This document shows, piece after piece, positions 8,860 through 18,270 of a stretch of DNA of 64,000 bases. The notes below the pieces were generated by a model that did no database searches, was not told the DNA's origin, and was given only the letters and a program-made list of their open reading frames with translations. A program made the translations under genes and the position numbers. Each line of letters begins with the position of its first letter. Within the stretch, counting starts at the first letter, position 1. Source of the DNA: Asticcacaulis sp. (lineage in GTDB: Bacteria > Pseudomonadota > Alphaproteobacteria > Caulobacterales > Caulobacteraceae); assembly GCA_024707255.1 (NCBI GenBank), contig JANQAC010000001.1, positions 1,488,001-1,552,000 of the forward strand, given 5' to 3'.

Positions 8860-9327
8860 ATGATGAAACTCAGCGCGGGCATCCTGTTGTTTAATGAGCG
8901 CGCCGATGGCCTGCATATGCTGTTGGTGCATCCCGGCGGCCCGTTCTGGGCGCGGCATGATCTGGGCGCGTGGTCAATTCCGAAAGGGGAATATGCGCCG
9001 GGCGAAATTCCCGAACAGGCGGCACGGCGTGAACTGGCGGAGGAGACCGGACTCAACCTGACTGCTGACCTGATCCCGCTGGGTGAGGCGCGACAGCCGT
9101 CCGGCAAGGTCGTTACCGCCTTTGCCACGCCGTCGGATTTCGATCCCGCCGCGCTCCGCAGCAACCTGTTCGAGCTGGAATGGCCAAGGCACTCCGGGCA
9201 GATGCGCCGCTTCCCTGAAATCGACCGCGCCGAATGGTTTGACGCGGCCGAAGCGCGCCGGCGCATCCTGCCCGGCCAGGCTGTCTTTATTGACCGGCTG
9301 CTGGCGGCGCTCAGCAAGCCCGCTTAG
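8860..9327 (+). CDS. NUDIX hydrolase
   Basis: 155 residues from ATG 8860 (alternative 8863). A perfect NUDIX box G-x5-E-x7-R-E-L-x-E-E-x-G-L is visible around residues 45-67 (GEYAPGE...RRELAEETGL). The family hydrolyses nucleoside diphosphates linked to another moiety, using Mg2+. The early W/P-rich segment (HPGGPFWARHDLGAWSIPKGE) marks the subgroup that resembles diadenosine-polyphosphate or NTP pyrophosphohydrolases. The real substrate is unknown. The gene overlaps the convergent AhpD-like gene by 4 bp. Confidence 0.9.
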   Translation: MMKLSAGILLFNERADGLHMLLVHPGGPFWARHDLGAWSIPKGEYAPGEIPEQAARRELAEETGLNLTADLIPLGEARQPSGKVVTAFATPSDFDPAALRSNLFELEWPRHSGQMRRFPEIDRAEWFDAAEARRRILPGQAVFIDRLLAALSKPA

Positions 9328-9668
9328 GCTGCCAGATACTGCTCATAGGCGGCGATCGCATCCGCCGCGTACATCAGCGAAGGCCCGCCGCCCATATAGA
9401 TGGCCATGCCCAGGCATTCCTCGATCTCGGCCCTGGTCGCCCCCAGGCGCACCAGCGCCTCCATGTGAAAGCCGATGCAGCCGTCGCAGCGGGTGGCGAT
9501 GCCGATGGCCAGCGCGATCAGTTCCTTGGTCTTCTTGTCGAGCGCGCCGTCCTTGCTGGCGGCCTGGGCCATGGCGGAAAACCCGCTCATGGTCTCCGGG
9601 ATATCCTTGCGCAAGGTCTTGATATTGGCGGAAATGCGTTTGGTGATGTCAGGATAGGACTTGGTCAT
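9324..9668 (-). CDS. Carboxymuconolactone decarboxylase / AhpD-like protein
   Basis: 114 residues. The AhpD-like redox motif is C-D-G-C followed by IGFH, the CxxC-x3-H arrangement of peroxidase-type members. The start ATG 9668 gives MTKSYPD. It is likely an all-helical disulfide reductase or peroxidase in the cytoplasm. It is the last gene of the minus-strand set sqr, DUF2892, ahpD-like, with gaps of 2 and 11 bp, so it is probably tied to sulfide or persulfide redox handling (inference). Confidence 0.9.
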   Translation of the reverse strand: MTKSYPDITKRISANIKTLRKDIPETMSGFSAMAQAASKDGALDKKTKELIALAIGIATRCDGCIGFHMEALVRLGATRAEIEECLGMAIYMGGGPSLMYAADAIAAYEQYLAA

Positions 9669-9679
9669 GGAATGCTCGT

Positions 9680-9883
9680 TTACTTGAAGCTGACGCCCGG
9701 CTTGACGCCCAGCTTCTTGAAGATCATGGCGGCCGGGCAGAAGCCGGTGAAGGCCGCCTGGAACATGTTGGCGCCGGCAAAGGCGGTCAGCCAATACCAC
9801 AGCGGGTTAACGAAGTGGCCGAGCGCCAGGCTCGTCAGGACAACGAAGCCGGCAAAGGCCATAACGGCTTTATCGAGAGTCAT
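9680..9883 (-). CDS. DUF2892 (YgaP-type) inner-membrane protein
   Basis: 67 residues with two hydrophobic helices and the DUF2892 hallmark GFCPAAMIF plus KKLGVK near the C-terminus. In E. coli YgaP this small domain is fused to a rhodanese domain; here the rhodanese is a separate gene at 11399. Predicted inner-membrane helix pair, possibly an anchor or sulfur-carrier partner. It lies 2 bp downstream of sqr in the same operon. Confidence 0.85.
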   Translation of the reverse strand: MTLDKAVMAFAGFVVLTSLALGHFVNPLWYWLTAFAGANMFQAAFTGFCPAAMIFKKLGVKPGVSFK

Positions 9884-9885
9884 GA

Positions 9886-11178
9886 TTATTCACCTTTCAG
9901 CTTGTGGGCGCCCATCATATTGAGCGCCATTTTTTCAAAGAACATTTCGCTTTTTCCGGCCTTGACCTTGCCGATGAAGTAGCCCTCGAAGGCTTCCTTC
10001 GCCAGGTGGACCCACTTGCCGGAAGCCGCCCAGTTGATATTGCGCGGCGGGATCTGCGGCTGGGCGAAGAAGGCCACGCCGCCATCGCCGAAATCGGCCA
10101 GGCAGATGGCGTTCCAGGTCGCTTCGTGCGTTGGCGCCTGCCCGGAGAGTTCCTGCTTCAGGTTGTGCGCCACGGCCGTGACCATGGATTCGATCATGAA
10201 GCCGGTCTTGGGCACGCCCACCGGCACGGCGGTTTTGCCCATCGGCGGAATGGCGACGCAGACGCCGAGGCTGTAGATATTGGGGAAGGTCGGATTGCGC
10301 TGGTGCTTGTCGATCAGGATGAAGCCGCGCGGATTGGTCAGGCCCTCGATGCCGCGCACCGCCTCGACCCCGCGGAAGGCCGGCAGCATCATGGAAAAGC
10401 CGAAGGGCAGTTCGTGATCGGCCTTATGCGCGCCGTCCTCGGTCAGTTCCTCGACGAACATCCTGCCCGCTTCCACGCGGCTGACCTTGGCGTTGGTGAT
10501 CCACTTGATATGGCGGTTGCGCATCTCGCTTTCAAGCAGGCCCTTGGTGTCACCGACGCCATCGAGGCCGAGGTGGCCGATATAGGGCTCGGAGGTGACG
10601 AAGGTCATCGGCACGCGGTCGCGCACCTTGCGTTTGCGCAATTCGGTATCGACGATCATGGCGAATTCATAGGCCGGGCCGAAGCAGGACGCGCCCTGCA
10701 CCGCGCCGATCACAACCGGCTGCGGATTGGCGGCCAGTTGATCGAAGACGGTGCCTGCGGCCACGGCGTGATCGACCCGGCAGACCGATTGCGTAAAGCC
10801 GGTATGCGGCCCCAGTCCTTCGATCTCGTCGAAGGCCAGCTCCGGACCGGTAGCGATGACCAGATAGTCGTAGGTCAGGGTTTCGCCGGTCGTCAGTTGC
10901 AGGGCATTATTCGCCGGATCAATGCGCGCGGCGCCTTCCGGGTGGAAAATGACCCCCTTCTTCTGGAAGACGGGACGCAGATCGACCTCGATTGCCTCGC
11001 GTTTGCGCCAGCCCACCGCCACCCACGGATTGGACGGTACGAACTGATAGGTATAGCCCTTGTTGACCACGACGATCTCGGCCTTGTCGCCGACGGCTTC
11101 CCTGATCTCGAAGGCGGCGATGGAGCCGCCAAGCCCCGCGCCCAGAATGACGATGCGTGGTGTCTTACCGGTAGTCAT
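9886..11178 (-). CDS. sqr: Sulfide:quinone oxidoreductase
   Basis: 430 residues. The N-terminal FAD loop is GAGLGG. All three catalytic cysteines expected for an SQR are present: C133 (SVCRVDHA), C165 (GASCFGPAYE) and C359 (NAICLADFGDGG). The C-terminal membrane-associating region (PPRNINW, KWVHLAKEAFEGYF) is the family type. It oxidises sulfide to polysulfide or persulfide and passes electrons to quinone at the inner membrane. The downstream DUF2892 and AhpD-like genes, and the divergent rhodanese, form a sulfur-detoxification module. The start is ATG 11178 behind GAGGACAG. The FixK box lies 69 bp upstream. Confidence 0.92.
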   Translation of the reverse strand: MTTGKTPRIVILGAGLGGSIAAFEIREAVGDKAEIVVVNKGYTYQFVPSNPWVAVGWRKREAIEVDLRPVFQKKGVIFHPEGAARIDPANNALQLTTGETLTYDYLVIATGPELAFDEIEGLGPHTGFTQSVCRVDHAVAAGTVFDQLAANPQPVVIGAVQGASCFGPAYEFAMIVDTELRKRKVRDRVPMTFVTSEPYIGHLGLDGVGDTKGLLESEMRNRHIKWITNAKVSRVEAGRMFVEELTEDGAHKADHELPFGFSMMLPAFRGVEAVRGIEGLTNPRGFILIDKHQRNPTFPNIYSLGVCVAIPPMGKTAVPVGVPKTGFMIESMVTAVAHNLKQELSGQAPTHEATWNAICLADFGDGGVAFFAQPQIPPRNINWAASGKWVHLAKEAFEGYFIGKVKAGKSEMFFEKMALNMMGAHKLKGE

Positions 11179-11232
11179 GGTACTCTGTCCTCCTGATTTG
11201 GCCTGGTTCCAAGCCTTAGGCTTAAAAAGGCC

Positions 11233-11262
11233 GGTAAGGTTTGATCGGCGTCAAACCTTACC
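11233..11262. promoter_or_regulatory. FixK/FNR-type box inside a perfect 12-bp inverted repeat, sqr/rhodanese intergenic
   Basis: The core at 11241-11254 is TTGAT-CGGC-GTCAA. The symmetry extends to perfect 12-bp arms (GGTAAGGTTTGA and its complement) around a 6-bp centre. The minus-strand -10-like TAAGGC (11218-11213) for sqr is centred 32 bp away. No good -10 is at the same distance on the rhodanese side. Confidence 0.8.
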
Positions 11263-11398
11263 GTTTCGATTGGTGGCATCTCCAGACCGGGACACCGCGA
11301 AATGTGGTGTGAAGGGTCTTGATTGTATATTTGAATTATCTTATATTCGGATTATCGAAAATACAATACCTTTTTTCAGCCCTTCCGGAGACCCGATC

Positions 11399-11725
11399 AT
11401 GTTCAGCCTGTTCACTGTCAAAAACCTCACACCCGCCGAAGTCCGCGACGGCATGGAAAAGGGCGAAATCGTCCTTGTCGATGTCCGCGAACTGAATGAG
11501 CATAATGCCGAGCGCATAAAGGGCGCGATCAGTGTTCCCCTGTCACGCCTCGAAACCGCCAAGCTGCCGGATGCCGATGGCAAGCGGATCGTCATGCACT
11601 GCGCCGGCGGCGTACGTTCGGCCAGGGCCGTGACATTGTGCCGCAAGCGCGGCCTGACGGTCGATCATCACCTGGCCGGCGGCATTGCCGCATGGAAGGC
11701 TCACGGCCTGCCGACTATCCGATAA
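11399..11725 (+). CDS. Rhodanese-like sulfurtransferase
   Basis: 108 residues, a single rhodanese domain. Catalytic Cys68 sits in the loop C-A-G-G-V-R-S after MH. LVDVRE near residue 30 and the final GGIAAWKAHGLP are the CH2A/CH2B-type signatures. It moves sulfane sulfur from persulfides to acceptors. The ATG at 11399 is used because the longer open frame crosses the FixK box. The AT-rich stretch at 11320-11375 just upstream may hold its own promoter. It is followed closely by the RND adaptor gene. Confidence 0.9.
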   Translation: MFSLFTVKNLTPAEVRDGMEKGEIVLVDVRELNEHNAERIKGAISVPLSRLETAKLPDADGKRIVMHCAGGVRSARAVTLCRKRGLTVDHHLAGGIAAWKAHGLPTIR

Positions 11726-11747
11726 CAAGTGTAAAGGGGTGCATCAC

Positions 11748-12803
11748 ATGCCGAGGCCAGACCAAATGCTGCGAGCGGGACTATCTATCATCGCCATATC
11801 CATTGCTGTTTCAGGCATGGGCCTGGCCTCGTGTGGCCGCAAGGAGCCCGCCCCGGCGGTGACCGCCTATAGGGGCCAGACTCTGCGGGTCTCCGCCCAG
11901 ACCATCGATGATGTCAAGCCGCTCGCCGCCACCCTGACCACGCGCCAGACTGGTGAGGCGACGGCGCGCGTGTCCGGCATACTGACCAGCCTGAAGGTGC
12001 GCGAAGGCGACATGGTAAAACAGGGCCAGGTGATCGGCTTCGTGCAGGACCAGAGGCTGAATCTGCAAACCGGCGCCTATGACCAGGCCGCCGTGGCCGC
12101 CGAGGCCCAGGCCAATCTGGCGCGCGCCGCGCTGAAGCGCACCCAGACCCTCTTTGATAAGGGCATCTATGCCCAGGCGAAACTGGATCAGGACAAGGCT
12201 GCCGCCGATGCCGCCGAAGCCAATGCCCGCGCCGCCCGCGCCCAGACCTCCGCCAGTGGCGAGGCGGCGCGTCAGGGCGCCATCCTGGCTCCGGCCAGCG
12301 GCCGCATCATCCACGCCACCGTGCCGGTTGGCTCGGTGGTCATGGCTGGTCAGTCCGTCGCCACGGTGACCGCCGGTGCCCGCGTGGTGCGCATCGAGCT
12401 GCCGGAGGCCCGGGCCGCCGCCCTCAGCCTCGGCCAGAACGTGATGCTAGATGCCAATGGCGTGCGCAGCTCAGGCGTGATCAGTGAAATCTATCCTTCC
12501 GTCACCGCCGGCCAGGTGGTGGCCGATGTCACGCCGCAAGGTCTTGAAGACGCCGTGATCGGCCAGAAGGTCACCGCTTATGTCGGCGTCGGGCAGCGCC
12601 CGGCGATCGTCCTGCCGCGCGCCTATGTCGCCACGCGCTATGGCCTCGATTATGTCCGCCTGGTGCAAAAGAACGGCGCGGTCATGGAAACCACCGTCCA
12701 GACGGCCCCGACTGGTGATCCGCAGCGCCTCGAAATCCTGGGCGGCCTGACTGCCGGCGATGCCGTCGCCCCCTATGGCGCTTCTCTCGGAGCCGAAAAA
12801 TGA
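11748..12803 (+). CDS. RND efflux periplasmic adaptor (HlyD/MFP family) lipoprotein
   Basis: 351 residues. A lipoprotein signal ends in L-A-S-C, so the protein is anchored to a membrane facing the periplasm. It has the barrel-sandwich halves (TGEATARVSGILTSLKVREGD and the later APASGRI) around a short alpha hairpin rich in Ala/Gln. The start ATG 11748 follows AAAGGGG. It links the inner-membrane pump to an outer-membrane channel. Its stop overlaps the pump start (ATGA). No outer-membrane factor gene lies in this operon, so it may borrow the nodT-like channel at 44922 (inference). Confidence 0.9.
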   Translation: MPRPDQMLRAGLSIIAISIAVSGMGLASCGRKEPAPAVTAYRGQTLRVSAQTIDDVKPLAATLTTRQTGEATARVSGILTSLKVREGDMVKQGQVIGFVQDQRLNLQTGAYDQAAVAAEAQANLARAALKRTQTLFDKGIYAQAKLDQDKAAADAAEANARAARAQTSASGEAARQGAILAPASGRIIHATVPVGSVVMAGQSVATVTAGARVVRIELPEARAAALSLGQNVMLDANGVRSSGVISEIYPSVTAGQVVADVTPQGLEDAVIGQKVTAYVGVGQRPAIVLPRAYVATRYGLDYVRLVQKNGAVMETTVQTAPTGDPQRLEILGGLTAGDAVAPYGASLGAEK

Positions 12804-15800
12804 GCGATGCAAAGCTGGGCCTTTCCGGCCGCCTGACCAAGGCCACCCTGACCTCGCCGCTGACACCGCTGTTCCTGATCGTCGCCATTCTGGTGGGCCT
12901 GCTCGCCGTCATGTCGATCCCGCGTGAAGAAGAGCCGCAGATCAGCGTGCCGATGATCGATATTTCCGTCGCTTCGCCGGGCCTGAAGGCCGTGGACGCC
13001 GAACAACTGGTGGCCAAGCCGCTGGAAGCCATCGTCAAAAGCGTCAATGATGTCGACCATGTCTACAGTTTCATCGATGACGACCGCGTACTGGTAACGG
13101 CGCGTTTCAAGGTCGGCACCGATCCGGACAATGCCGCCATCCGTATCCGCGAAAAGCTGGACGCCAATATGGACCGCCTGCCCGTCGGCATCGCCGCGCC
13201 GCTGGTGCAGACGCGCGGCATCAATGACGTGCCGGCCATGATCATCACCCTGTCGCCCAAGCCCGGCAGCGGCGACGCCTTGAGCGACACCGCCCTGTAT
13301 AACCTGGCGGCGCGCCTGCGCGTCGAACTGGCCAAGGTCGATAATGTCGGCCTGACCTTCATCGTCGGCGGCCGGCCGGAAGAAATCCGCATAGAGCCCG
13401 ATGCCGCCGCCATGAGCGCGCGCGGCGTTTCGCTGGAAACCCTGATGACCGCCGTCAAGGCCGCCAATACCAGCTTCCCGGCGGGCAATATACGCCAGGC
13501 TGGCCAGGCCGTGACGGTGGGCGCCGGCCAGACCCTGCAAACCGCCACCGATGTCGGCCTGATCACCCTGCCTTCGGTGACGGGCCAGAATGTCCTTGTC
13601 CGCGACGTGGCCACCGTCATCCAGGCGCCACGCGAAGATCAGTCGCATGTCTTCCGTTATGCCCGGCTGAAAGACGGCACCTGGGGCCAGTCGCCGGCGG
13701 TTTCCCCGGCCATCGCCAAGCGCAAGGGCGCCAATGCGGTGGTGCTGTCCCATGCCGTCCATGCCCGTGTCGAGGCCCTGCAGGGCACGCTGATCCCCGC
13801 CAATGTGCAGGTTTCCATCACGCGCGATTATGGCGAAAGCGCCAATGAAAAGGCCAATGAACTGCTGTTTCACTTAGGGTTAGCCACCGTCTCCATTGTC
13901 ATCCTGATCGGCTTCACCATCGGCTGGCGCGAGGCGGCCGTTACCGCGGTGGTCATCCCGACGACCATCCTGCTCACCATGTTCGCCTCCAACCTGATGG
14001 GCTATACGATCAACCGCGTCAGCCTGTTCGCCCTGATCTTCTCGATCGGCATCCTGGTCGATGACGCCATCGTCATGATCGAGAACATTTCGCGCCACTG
14101 GGGCATGAATGACGGCAGATCGCGGCCCCAGGCGACCATCGACGCCGTGGCCGAGGTCGGCAATCCGACCGTGATCGCCACCCTGACCGTCGTGGCTGCC
14201 CTGCTGCCCATGTTGTTCGTCTCCGGCCTGATGGGCCCCTACATGGCGCCGATTCCGGTCAATGCTTCCGCAGCGATGATCTTCTCTTTCTTTGTCGCCG
14301 TCATCCTGGCGCCGTGGCTGATGATCCGCTTTGCCCGCAAAGCCCTGAAAGCCGGCGAACATGGCCATTCGCATGATCATGAAGGCTTTATCGGCGCCAT
14401 TTACCGCCGCATCGCTGCCGCCATCATCAGGGATAAAAAAAGCGCCGGCCGTTTCCTCGCCTGGGTGGGTGTTGCCACGCTGATCGCCTGTTCCACCTTC
14501 TATTTCAAGGCCGTGACGGTCAAGCTCCTGCCGTTCGACAACAAGTCCGAGCTTCAGGTCATCGCCGACCTGCCGCGCGGCACCTCGCTTGAAACCACCC
14601 AGCGGATCCTCAATCAGGCGGCGCAGATCACCACGCAACTGAAGGAGGTTGAGGCCATCGATTCCTATGCCGGCACGGCCACGCCTTTCAATTTCAACGG
14701 CCTGGTGCGCCATTATTATTTCCGCACCAATCCGGAGCAGGGCGATCTGAATGTCCTGCTCGCGCCCAAGGGTGAGCGTTCGCGTGCCAGCCACGCCATC
14801 GCGCTCGACCTGCGCCAGCGCCTGAAGGCCATACCCCTGCCGCCCAATGGTGTGCTGAAGGTTGTCGAAGCTCCGCCGGGACCGCCGGTCATGGCGACCC
14901 TGCTGGCCGAAGTCTACGGTCCGGATGCCGCCACGCGGCGCGCCGTCGCCGAAAAGGTCAAGGCGATCTACAAGTCCGTTCCCTATATCGTCGATGTCGA
15001 TGACAGCTACGGCGTGGCCGCGCCGCGCCTGGATATCGTCGCCAACCGCCAGAGGCTGGAAGCGCTGAATGTCTCCGACGGCCAGGTCTATGCCTCTTTG
15101 GGCGCCCTGATGAACGGACAGGTGCTCGGCTATTCCAACCGCGGCGATGGCCGTGATCCGCTGGAAATCTCCCTGCGTCTGCCGCAATCGCAGCGCACCT
15201 ATGACCAGGCCCTGCAATCCATGCCCGTGGCGACCTCGGTCTCGGCCGCCGGTACCCGCCTGGTGTCGCTCGGCGAAGTCACCACCGCGAAGCCGGGCCT
15301 GACCTCGCCCCATATCTTCCGCCGTGACGGCCGCGACGCCGACATGATCCTGGGCGAAATGGCCGGCCAGTACGAGGCGCCGATCTACGGCATTCTGGCC
15401 GTGGACAAGGCCATTAAAAATGCCGACTGGGGTAATGTGCCCGCGCCAGCCATACGGCTCAACGGCCAGCCCGCCGATGAAAGCCGCGCTACGGTTCTGT
15501 GGGACGGTGAGTGGGAAATCACCTGGGTCACCTTCCGTGACATGGGCGCCGCCTTCGGCGTGGCCCTGCTGGGCATCTATGTGCTGGTCGTCGGCCAGTT
15601 CAAGAGCTTCAAGCTGCCTCTGGTCATCCTGACGCCGGTACCCCTGACCCTGATCGGCATCGTCATCGGCCACATCCTGTTCCGTGCGCCCTTTACCGCC
15701 ACCTCGATGATCGGTTTCATTGCACTTGCCGGCATCATCGTGCGCAATTCGATCCTGCTGGTCGATTTCATCCGTCATGCCGACAAGCTGGATGCCAACG

Positions 15801-16039
15801 GCCAGCCGCGCCGCCTGCAGGATATCCTGCTCGATGCCGGCGCCACGCGCTTCAAACCGATCCTGCTGACGGCCCTGGCCGCCATGATCGGTGCGGCGGT
15901 GATCCTGACCGACCCGATCTTCCAGGGCCTGGCCATTTCCCTGCTGTTCGGGCTTTTGTCGTCCACGCTTTTGACCGTGCTGGTAATTCCTGCCATCTAT
16001 GTCGTTATGCGTGGCGATTCCCAAAACAGTAAGGCGTAA
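12800..16039 (+). CDS. RND efflux permease (AcrB/ACR_tran family)
   Basis: 1079 residues with 12 predicted membrane helices and two large periplasmic loops. The N-terminal PREEEPQISVPMIDI segment and the helix-4 GILVDDAIVMIENI segment, with its Asp pair, are the proton-relay signature. A cytoplasmic loop near residue 520 contains the His-rich stretch GEHGHSHDHEG, unusual for drug pumps and suggestive of metal binding. The operon order is adaptor, permease, ArsR repressor. Substrates could be metals or organic compounds; the linked ArsR and chromate-transporter genes lean to inorganic stress (inference). Confidence 0.9.
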   Translation: MSDAKLGLSGRLTKATLTSPLTPLFLIVAILVGLLAVMSIPREEEPQISVPMIDISVASPGLKAVDAEQLVAKPLEAIVKSVNDVDHVYSFIDDDRVLVTARFKVGTDPDNAAIRIREKLDANMDRLPVGIAAPLVQTRGINDVPAMIITLSPKPGSGDALSDTALYNLAARLRVELAKVDNVGLTFIVGGRPEEIRIEPDAAAMSARGVSLETLMTAVKAANTSFPAGNIRQAGQAVTVGAGQTLQTATDVGLITLPSVTGQNVLVRDVATVIQAPREDQSHVFRYARLKDGTWGQSPAVSPAIAKRKGANAVVLSHAVHARVEALQGTLIPANVQVSITRDYGESANEKANELLFHLGLATVSIVILIGFTIGWREAAVTAVVIPTTILLTMFASNLMGYTINRVSLFALIFSIGILVDDAIVMIENISRHWGMNDGRSRPQATIDAVAEVGNPTVIATLTVVAALLPMLFVSGLMGPYMAPIPVNASAAMIFSFFVAVILAPWLMIRFARKALKAGEHGHSHDHEGFIGAIYRRIAAAIIRDKKSAGRFLAWVGVATLIACSTFYFKAVTVKLLPFDNKSELQVIADLPRGTSLETTQRILNQAAQITTQLKEVEAIDSYAGTATPFNFNGLVRHYYFRTNPEQGDLNVLLAPKGERSRASHAIALDLRQRLKAIPLPPNGVLKVVEAPPGPPVMATLLAEVYGPDAATRRAVAEKVKAIYKSVPYIVDVDDSYGVAAPRLDIVANRQRLEALNVSDGQVYASLGALMNGQVLGYSNRGDGRDPLEISLRLPQSQRTYDQALQSMPVATSVSAAGTRLVSLGEVTTAKPGLTSPHIFRRDGRDADMILGEMAGQYEAPIYGILAVDKAIKNADWGNVPAPAIRLNGQPADESRATVLWDGEWEITWVTFRDMGAAFGVALLGIYVLVVGQFKSFKLPLVILTPVPLTLIGIVIGHILFRAPFTATSMIGFIALAGIIVRNSILLVDFIRHADKLDANGQPRRLQDILLDAGATRFKPILLTALAAMIGAAVILTDPIFQGLAISLLFGLLSSTLLTVLVIPAIYVVMRGDSQNSKA

Positions 16040-16042
16040 CCC

Positions 16043-16360
16043 ATGAACAAGTCTGTTTCTCCCATGACCCTGGCGGCCAGCGCCCAGAAGGCCAGCCGCC
16101 TTCTCAAGCTCATGGCCAGCGAACAACGGCTGATGATCCTGTGCAGGCTGAGCGAGGGCGAGCAAAGCGCTGGCGAACTGACCGAGCTGGTGGGCTTAAG
16201 CCAGGGCGCGGCCTCGCAGCATCTGCAAAAGATGCGGGCCGAGGGACTGGTCGGCACCCGCCGGGATGCCCAGACCATCTATTATCACCTGGCCGATGAA
16301 GGCGCCGGCCAGGTGATCGATCTCCTGTGCCGGATTTATGGCGAGGCCGAAAAGTCTTAA
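16043..16360 (+). CDS. ArsR-family repressor, YgaV/BigR/SqrR-like
   Basis: 105 residues, winged helix. The recognition helix is in GLSQGAASQHLQKMR, followed by the wing TRRDAQTIYYHL. As recalled, the layout closely follows E. coli YgaV (SAGEL, SQHL, RDAQ). Two cysteines are present, C34 in MILCRLSEGE and C96 in DLLCRIYGE. In BigR/SqrR two cysteines sense persulfide; here the second sits about one helical turn earlier than in BigR. It starts 3 bp after the RND gene and is probably a redox or sulfur-sensing repressor of this cluster. Confidence 0.85.
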   Translation: MNKSVSPMTLAASAQKASRLLKLMASEQRLMILCRLSEGEQSAGELTELVGLSQGAASQHLQKMRAEGLVGTRRDAQTIYYHLADEGAGQVIDLLCRIYGEAEKS

Positions 16361-16368
16361 GCGGCGGA

Positions 16369-17616
16369 ATGACAGAAGAAGAGGGGGAAGCGGGCATGAC
16401 ATCAGCGCCGGCGAAATCAGCCACAGCCGGTCGTGCGCTGGAAGTCCTGCTGGCCTTTCTGTGGCTGGGCGTGACCTCGTTCGGCGGACCGATCGCCCAT
16501 CTCGGCTATTTTCGCCGCGCCTTCGTGCAGAAGCGAAAATGGCTGAGCGAAGACGAATATGCTGACCTGGTGGCCCTCTGCCAGTTCCTGCCTGGTCCCG
16601 CCAGCAGCCAGACGGGCCTGCTGATCGGCCTGCGCCGCGCCGGTGCCTGGGGCGCCCTGGCCGCCTGGACGGGCTTCACCCTGCCGTCCGCCGTTCTGAT
16701 GTTTATCCTCGGCGAGTCTTGCCCCCGGCCTGAAAGGTCCGGTGGCCCTGAGTGCGATCCATGGCCTGAAACTGGTCGCCGTGGCCGTCGTTGCCCAGGC
16801 GGTCTGGAGCATGGCCGGCAGGCTCTGCCCGGATCGGCGGCGCGCGGCCATCGCCCTGGCCGCCTTTCTGGCTATCCTGCTGGTGGTATCACCGGCAACG
16901 CAGCTTCTGGCCATTGCCGGCGGTGGTCTCCTGGGACTGCGGCTGTGCCGTAACATTCCTGACATGTCTGCCGGTGTGGCGCATCCGCCCATGCGCCGGC
17001 GCATCGGTATCGCCGCCGGTGCGGTTTTCATTGGCATTCTGGCCGGACTGTCTCTGGCGGCCGCTCTCTATCCGGGACATACGCTGTGGGCGCTGGCCAA
17101 TATCTTCTTCAAAAGCGGCACACTTGTTTTCGGCGGCGGGCATGTGGTGCTGCCCCTGCTGCGGGATGCGCTGGTGCCGGCGGGGTGGATCGGTGATGAC
17201 GCCTTCCTGGCCGGTTATGGCGCAGCGCAGGCCATGCCGGGGCCGCTCTTTACTTTCGCTGCCTATCTGGGGGGACGGTGGCCACACCCTGGAACCCCGC
17301 GCTGATAGCGGCGCTCGCGCTGGTCATGCTGTTCCTGCCAGGTGTCTTGCTGGTGGTGGCCGTCTATCCGTTCTGGTCCCGGCTGGGGCATAATCTCCCG
17401 GCGCGCGCGGCCTTGGCGGGGGTCAATGCCGCAGTGGTCGGCATCCTCGGCGCGGCGCTTTACAATCCGGTCTGGACATCCGCGGTCTTCGGACCGGGCG
17501 ATGTCGCCATCGCGGTTGCGGGCTTTCTGCTTCTCGAAAAATGGCACACCCCGCCGCTGCTGGTCGTCGGGTTGTGCGTCGGCGCCTCGATGCTCCGGCT
17601 TTGCCTGGGGTTCTGA
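16369..17616 (+). pseudogene. chrA: Chromate transporter (ChrA/CHR family), two frameshifts
   Basis: Three frames together give a full two-half CHR protein. First half: GVTSFGGPIAHLGYF, then FLPGPASSQTG. Second half: FKSGTLVFGGGHVVLPLL, then AMPGPLFTFAAYLG. Break 1 is near 16717: one extra base; removing it gives FILGELAPGLKGPVALS. Break 2 is in the G-run 17269-17274: adding one G restores YLGGTVATPW. The transporter exports chromate across the inner membrane. ATG 16396, behind GGGGGAAG, is an alternative start. Two breaks at simple sites in one gene suggest sequencing indels; otherwise it is a decayed gene. Confidence 0.85.
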
Positions 17617-17805
17617 GGCTCAGGCCTTAAATGTAGTGATGTCGGTTCGCACTGAAATCGGCGTTTTGCTGAGTGAAAATGGCTCTGCGAGCAAGACAGC
17701 CGCTCACGTCGAATATGAGGGTTCGATTATTTTACTCGCTCTAAGATTTTGTCGGCCGCCGCATAAGGCTGGACTTCGGTTCAAATAATTGGACTTTTAT
17801 TCAAT

Positions 17806-18270
<465 letters not shown>

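Noticed and set aside
9904..11196. Plus-strand open frame opposite the SQR gene
   Set aside because: Antisense to a gene with all SQR cysteines; no motif of its own.
13880..16165. Long minus-strand open frame opposite the RND pump
   Set aside because: It is antisense to a clear RND gene, low in recognisable motifs, and typical of mirror frames in GC-rich DNA.
17617..17805. Possible gene in the chrA-ferredoxin gap
   Set aside because: Only a frame fragment with no ribosome site or motif; no support.
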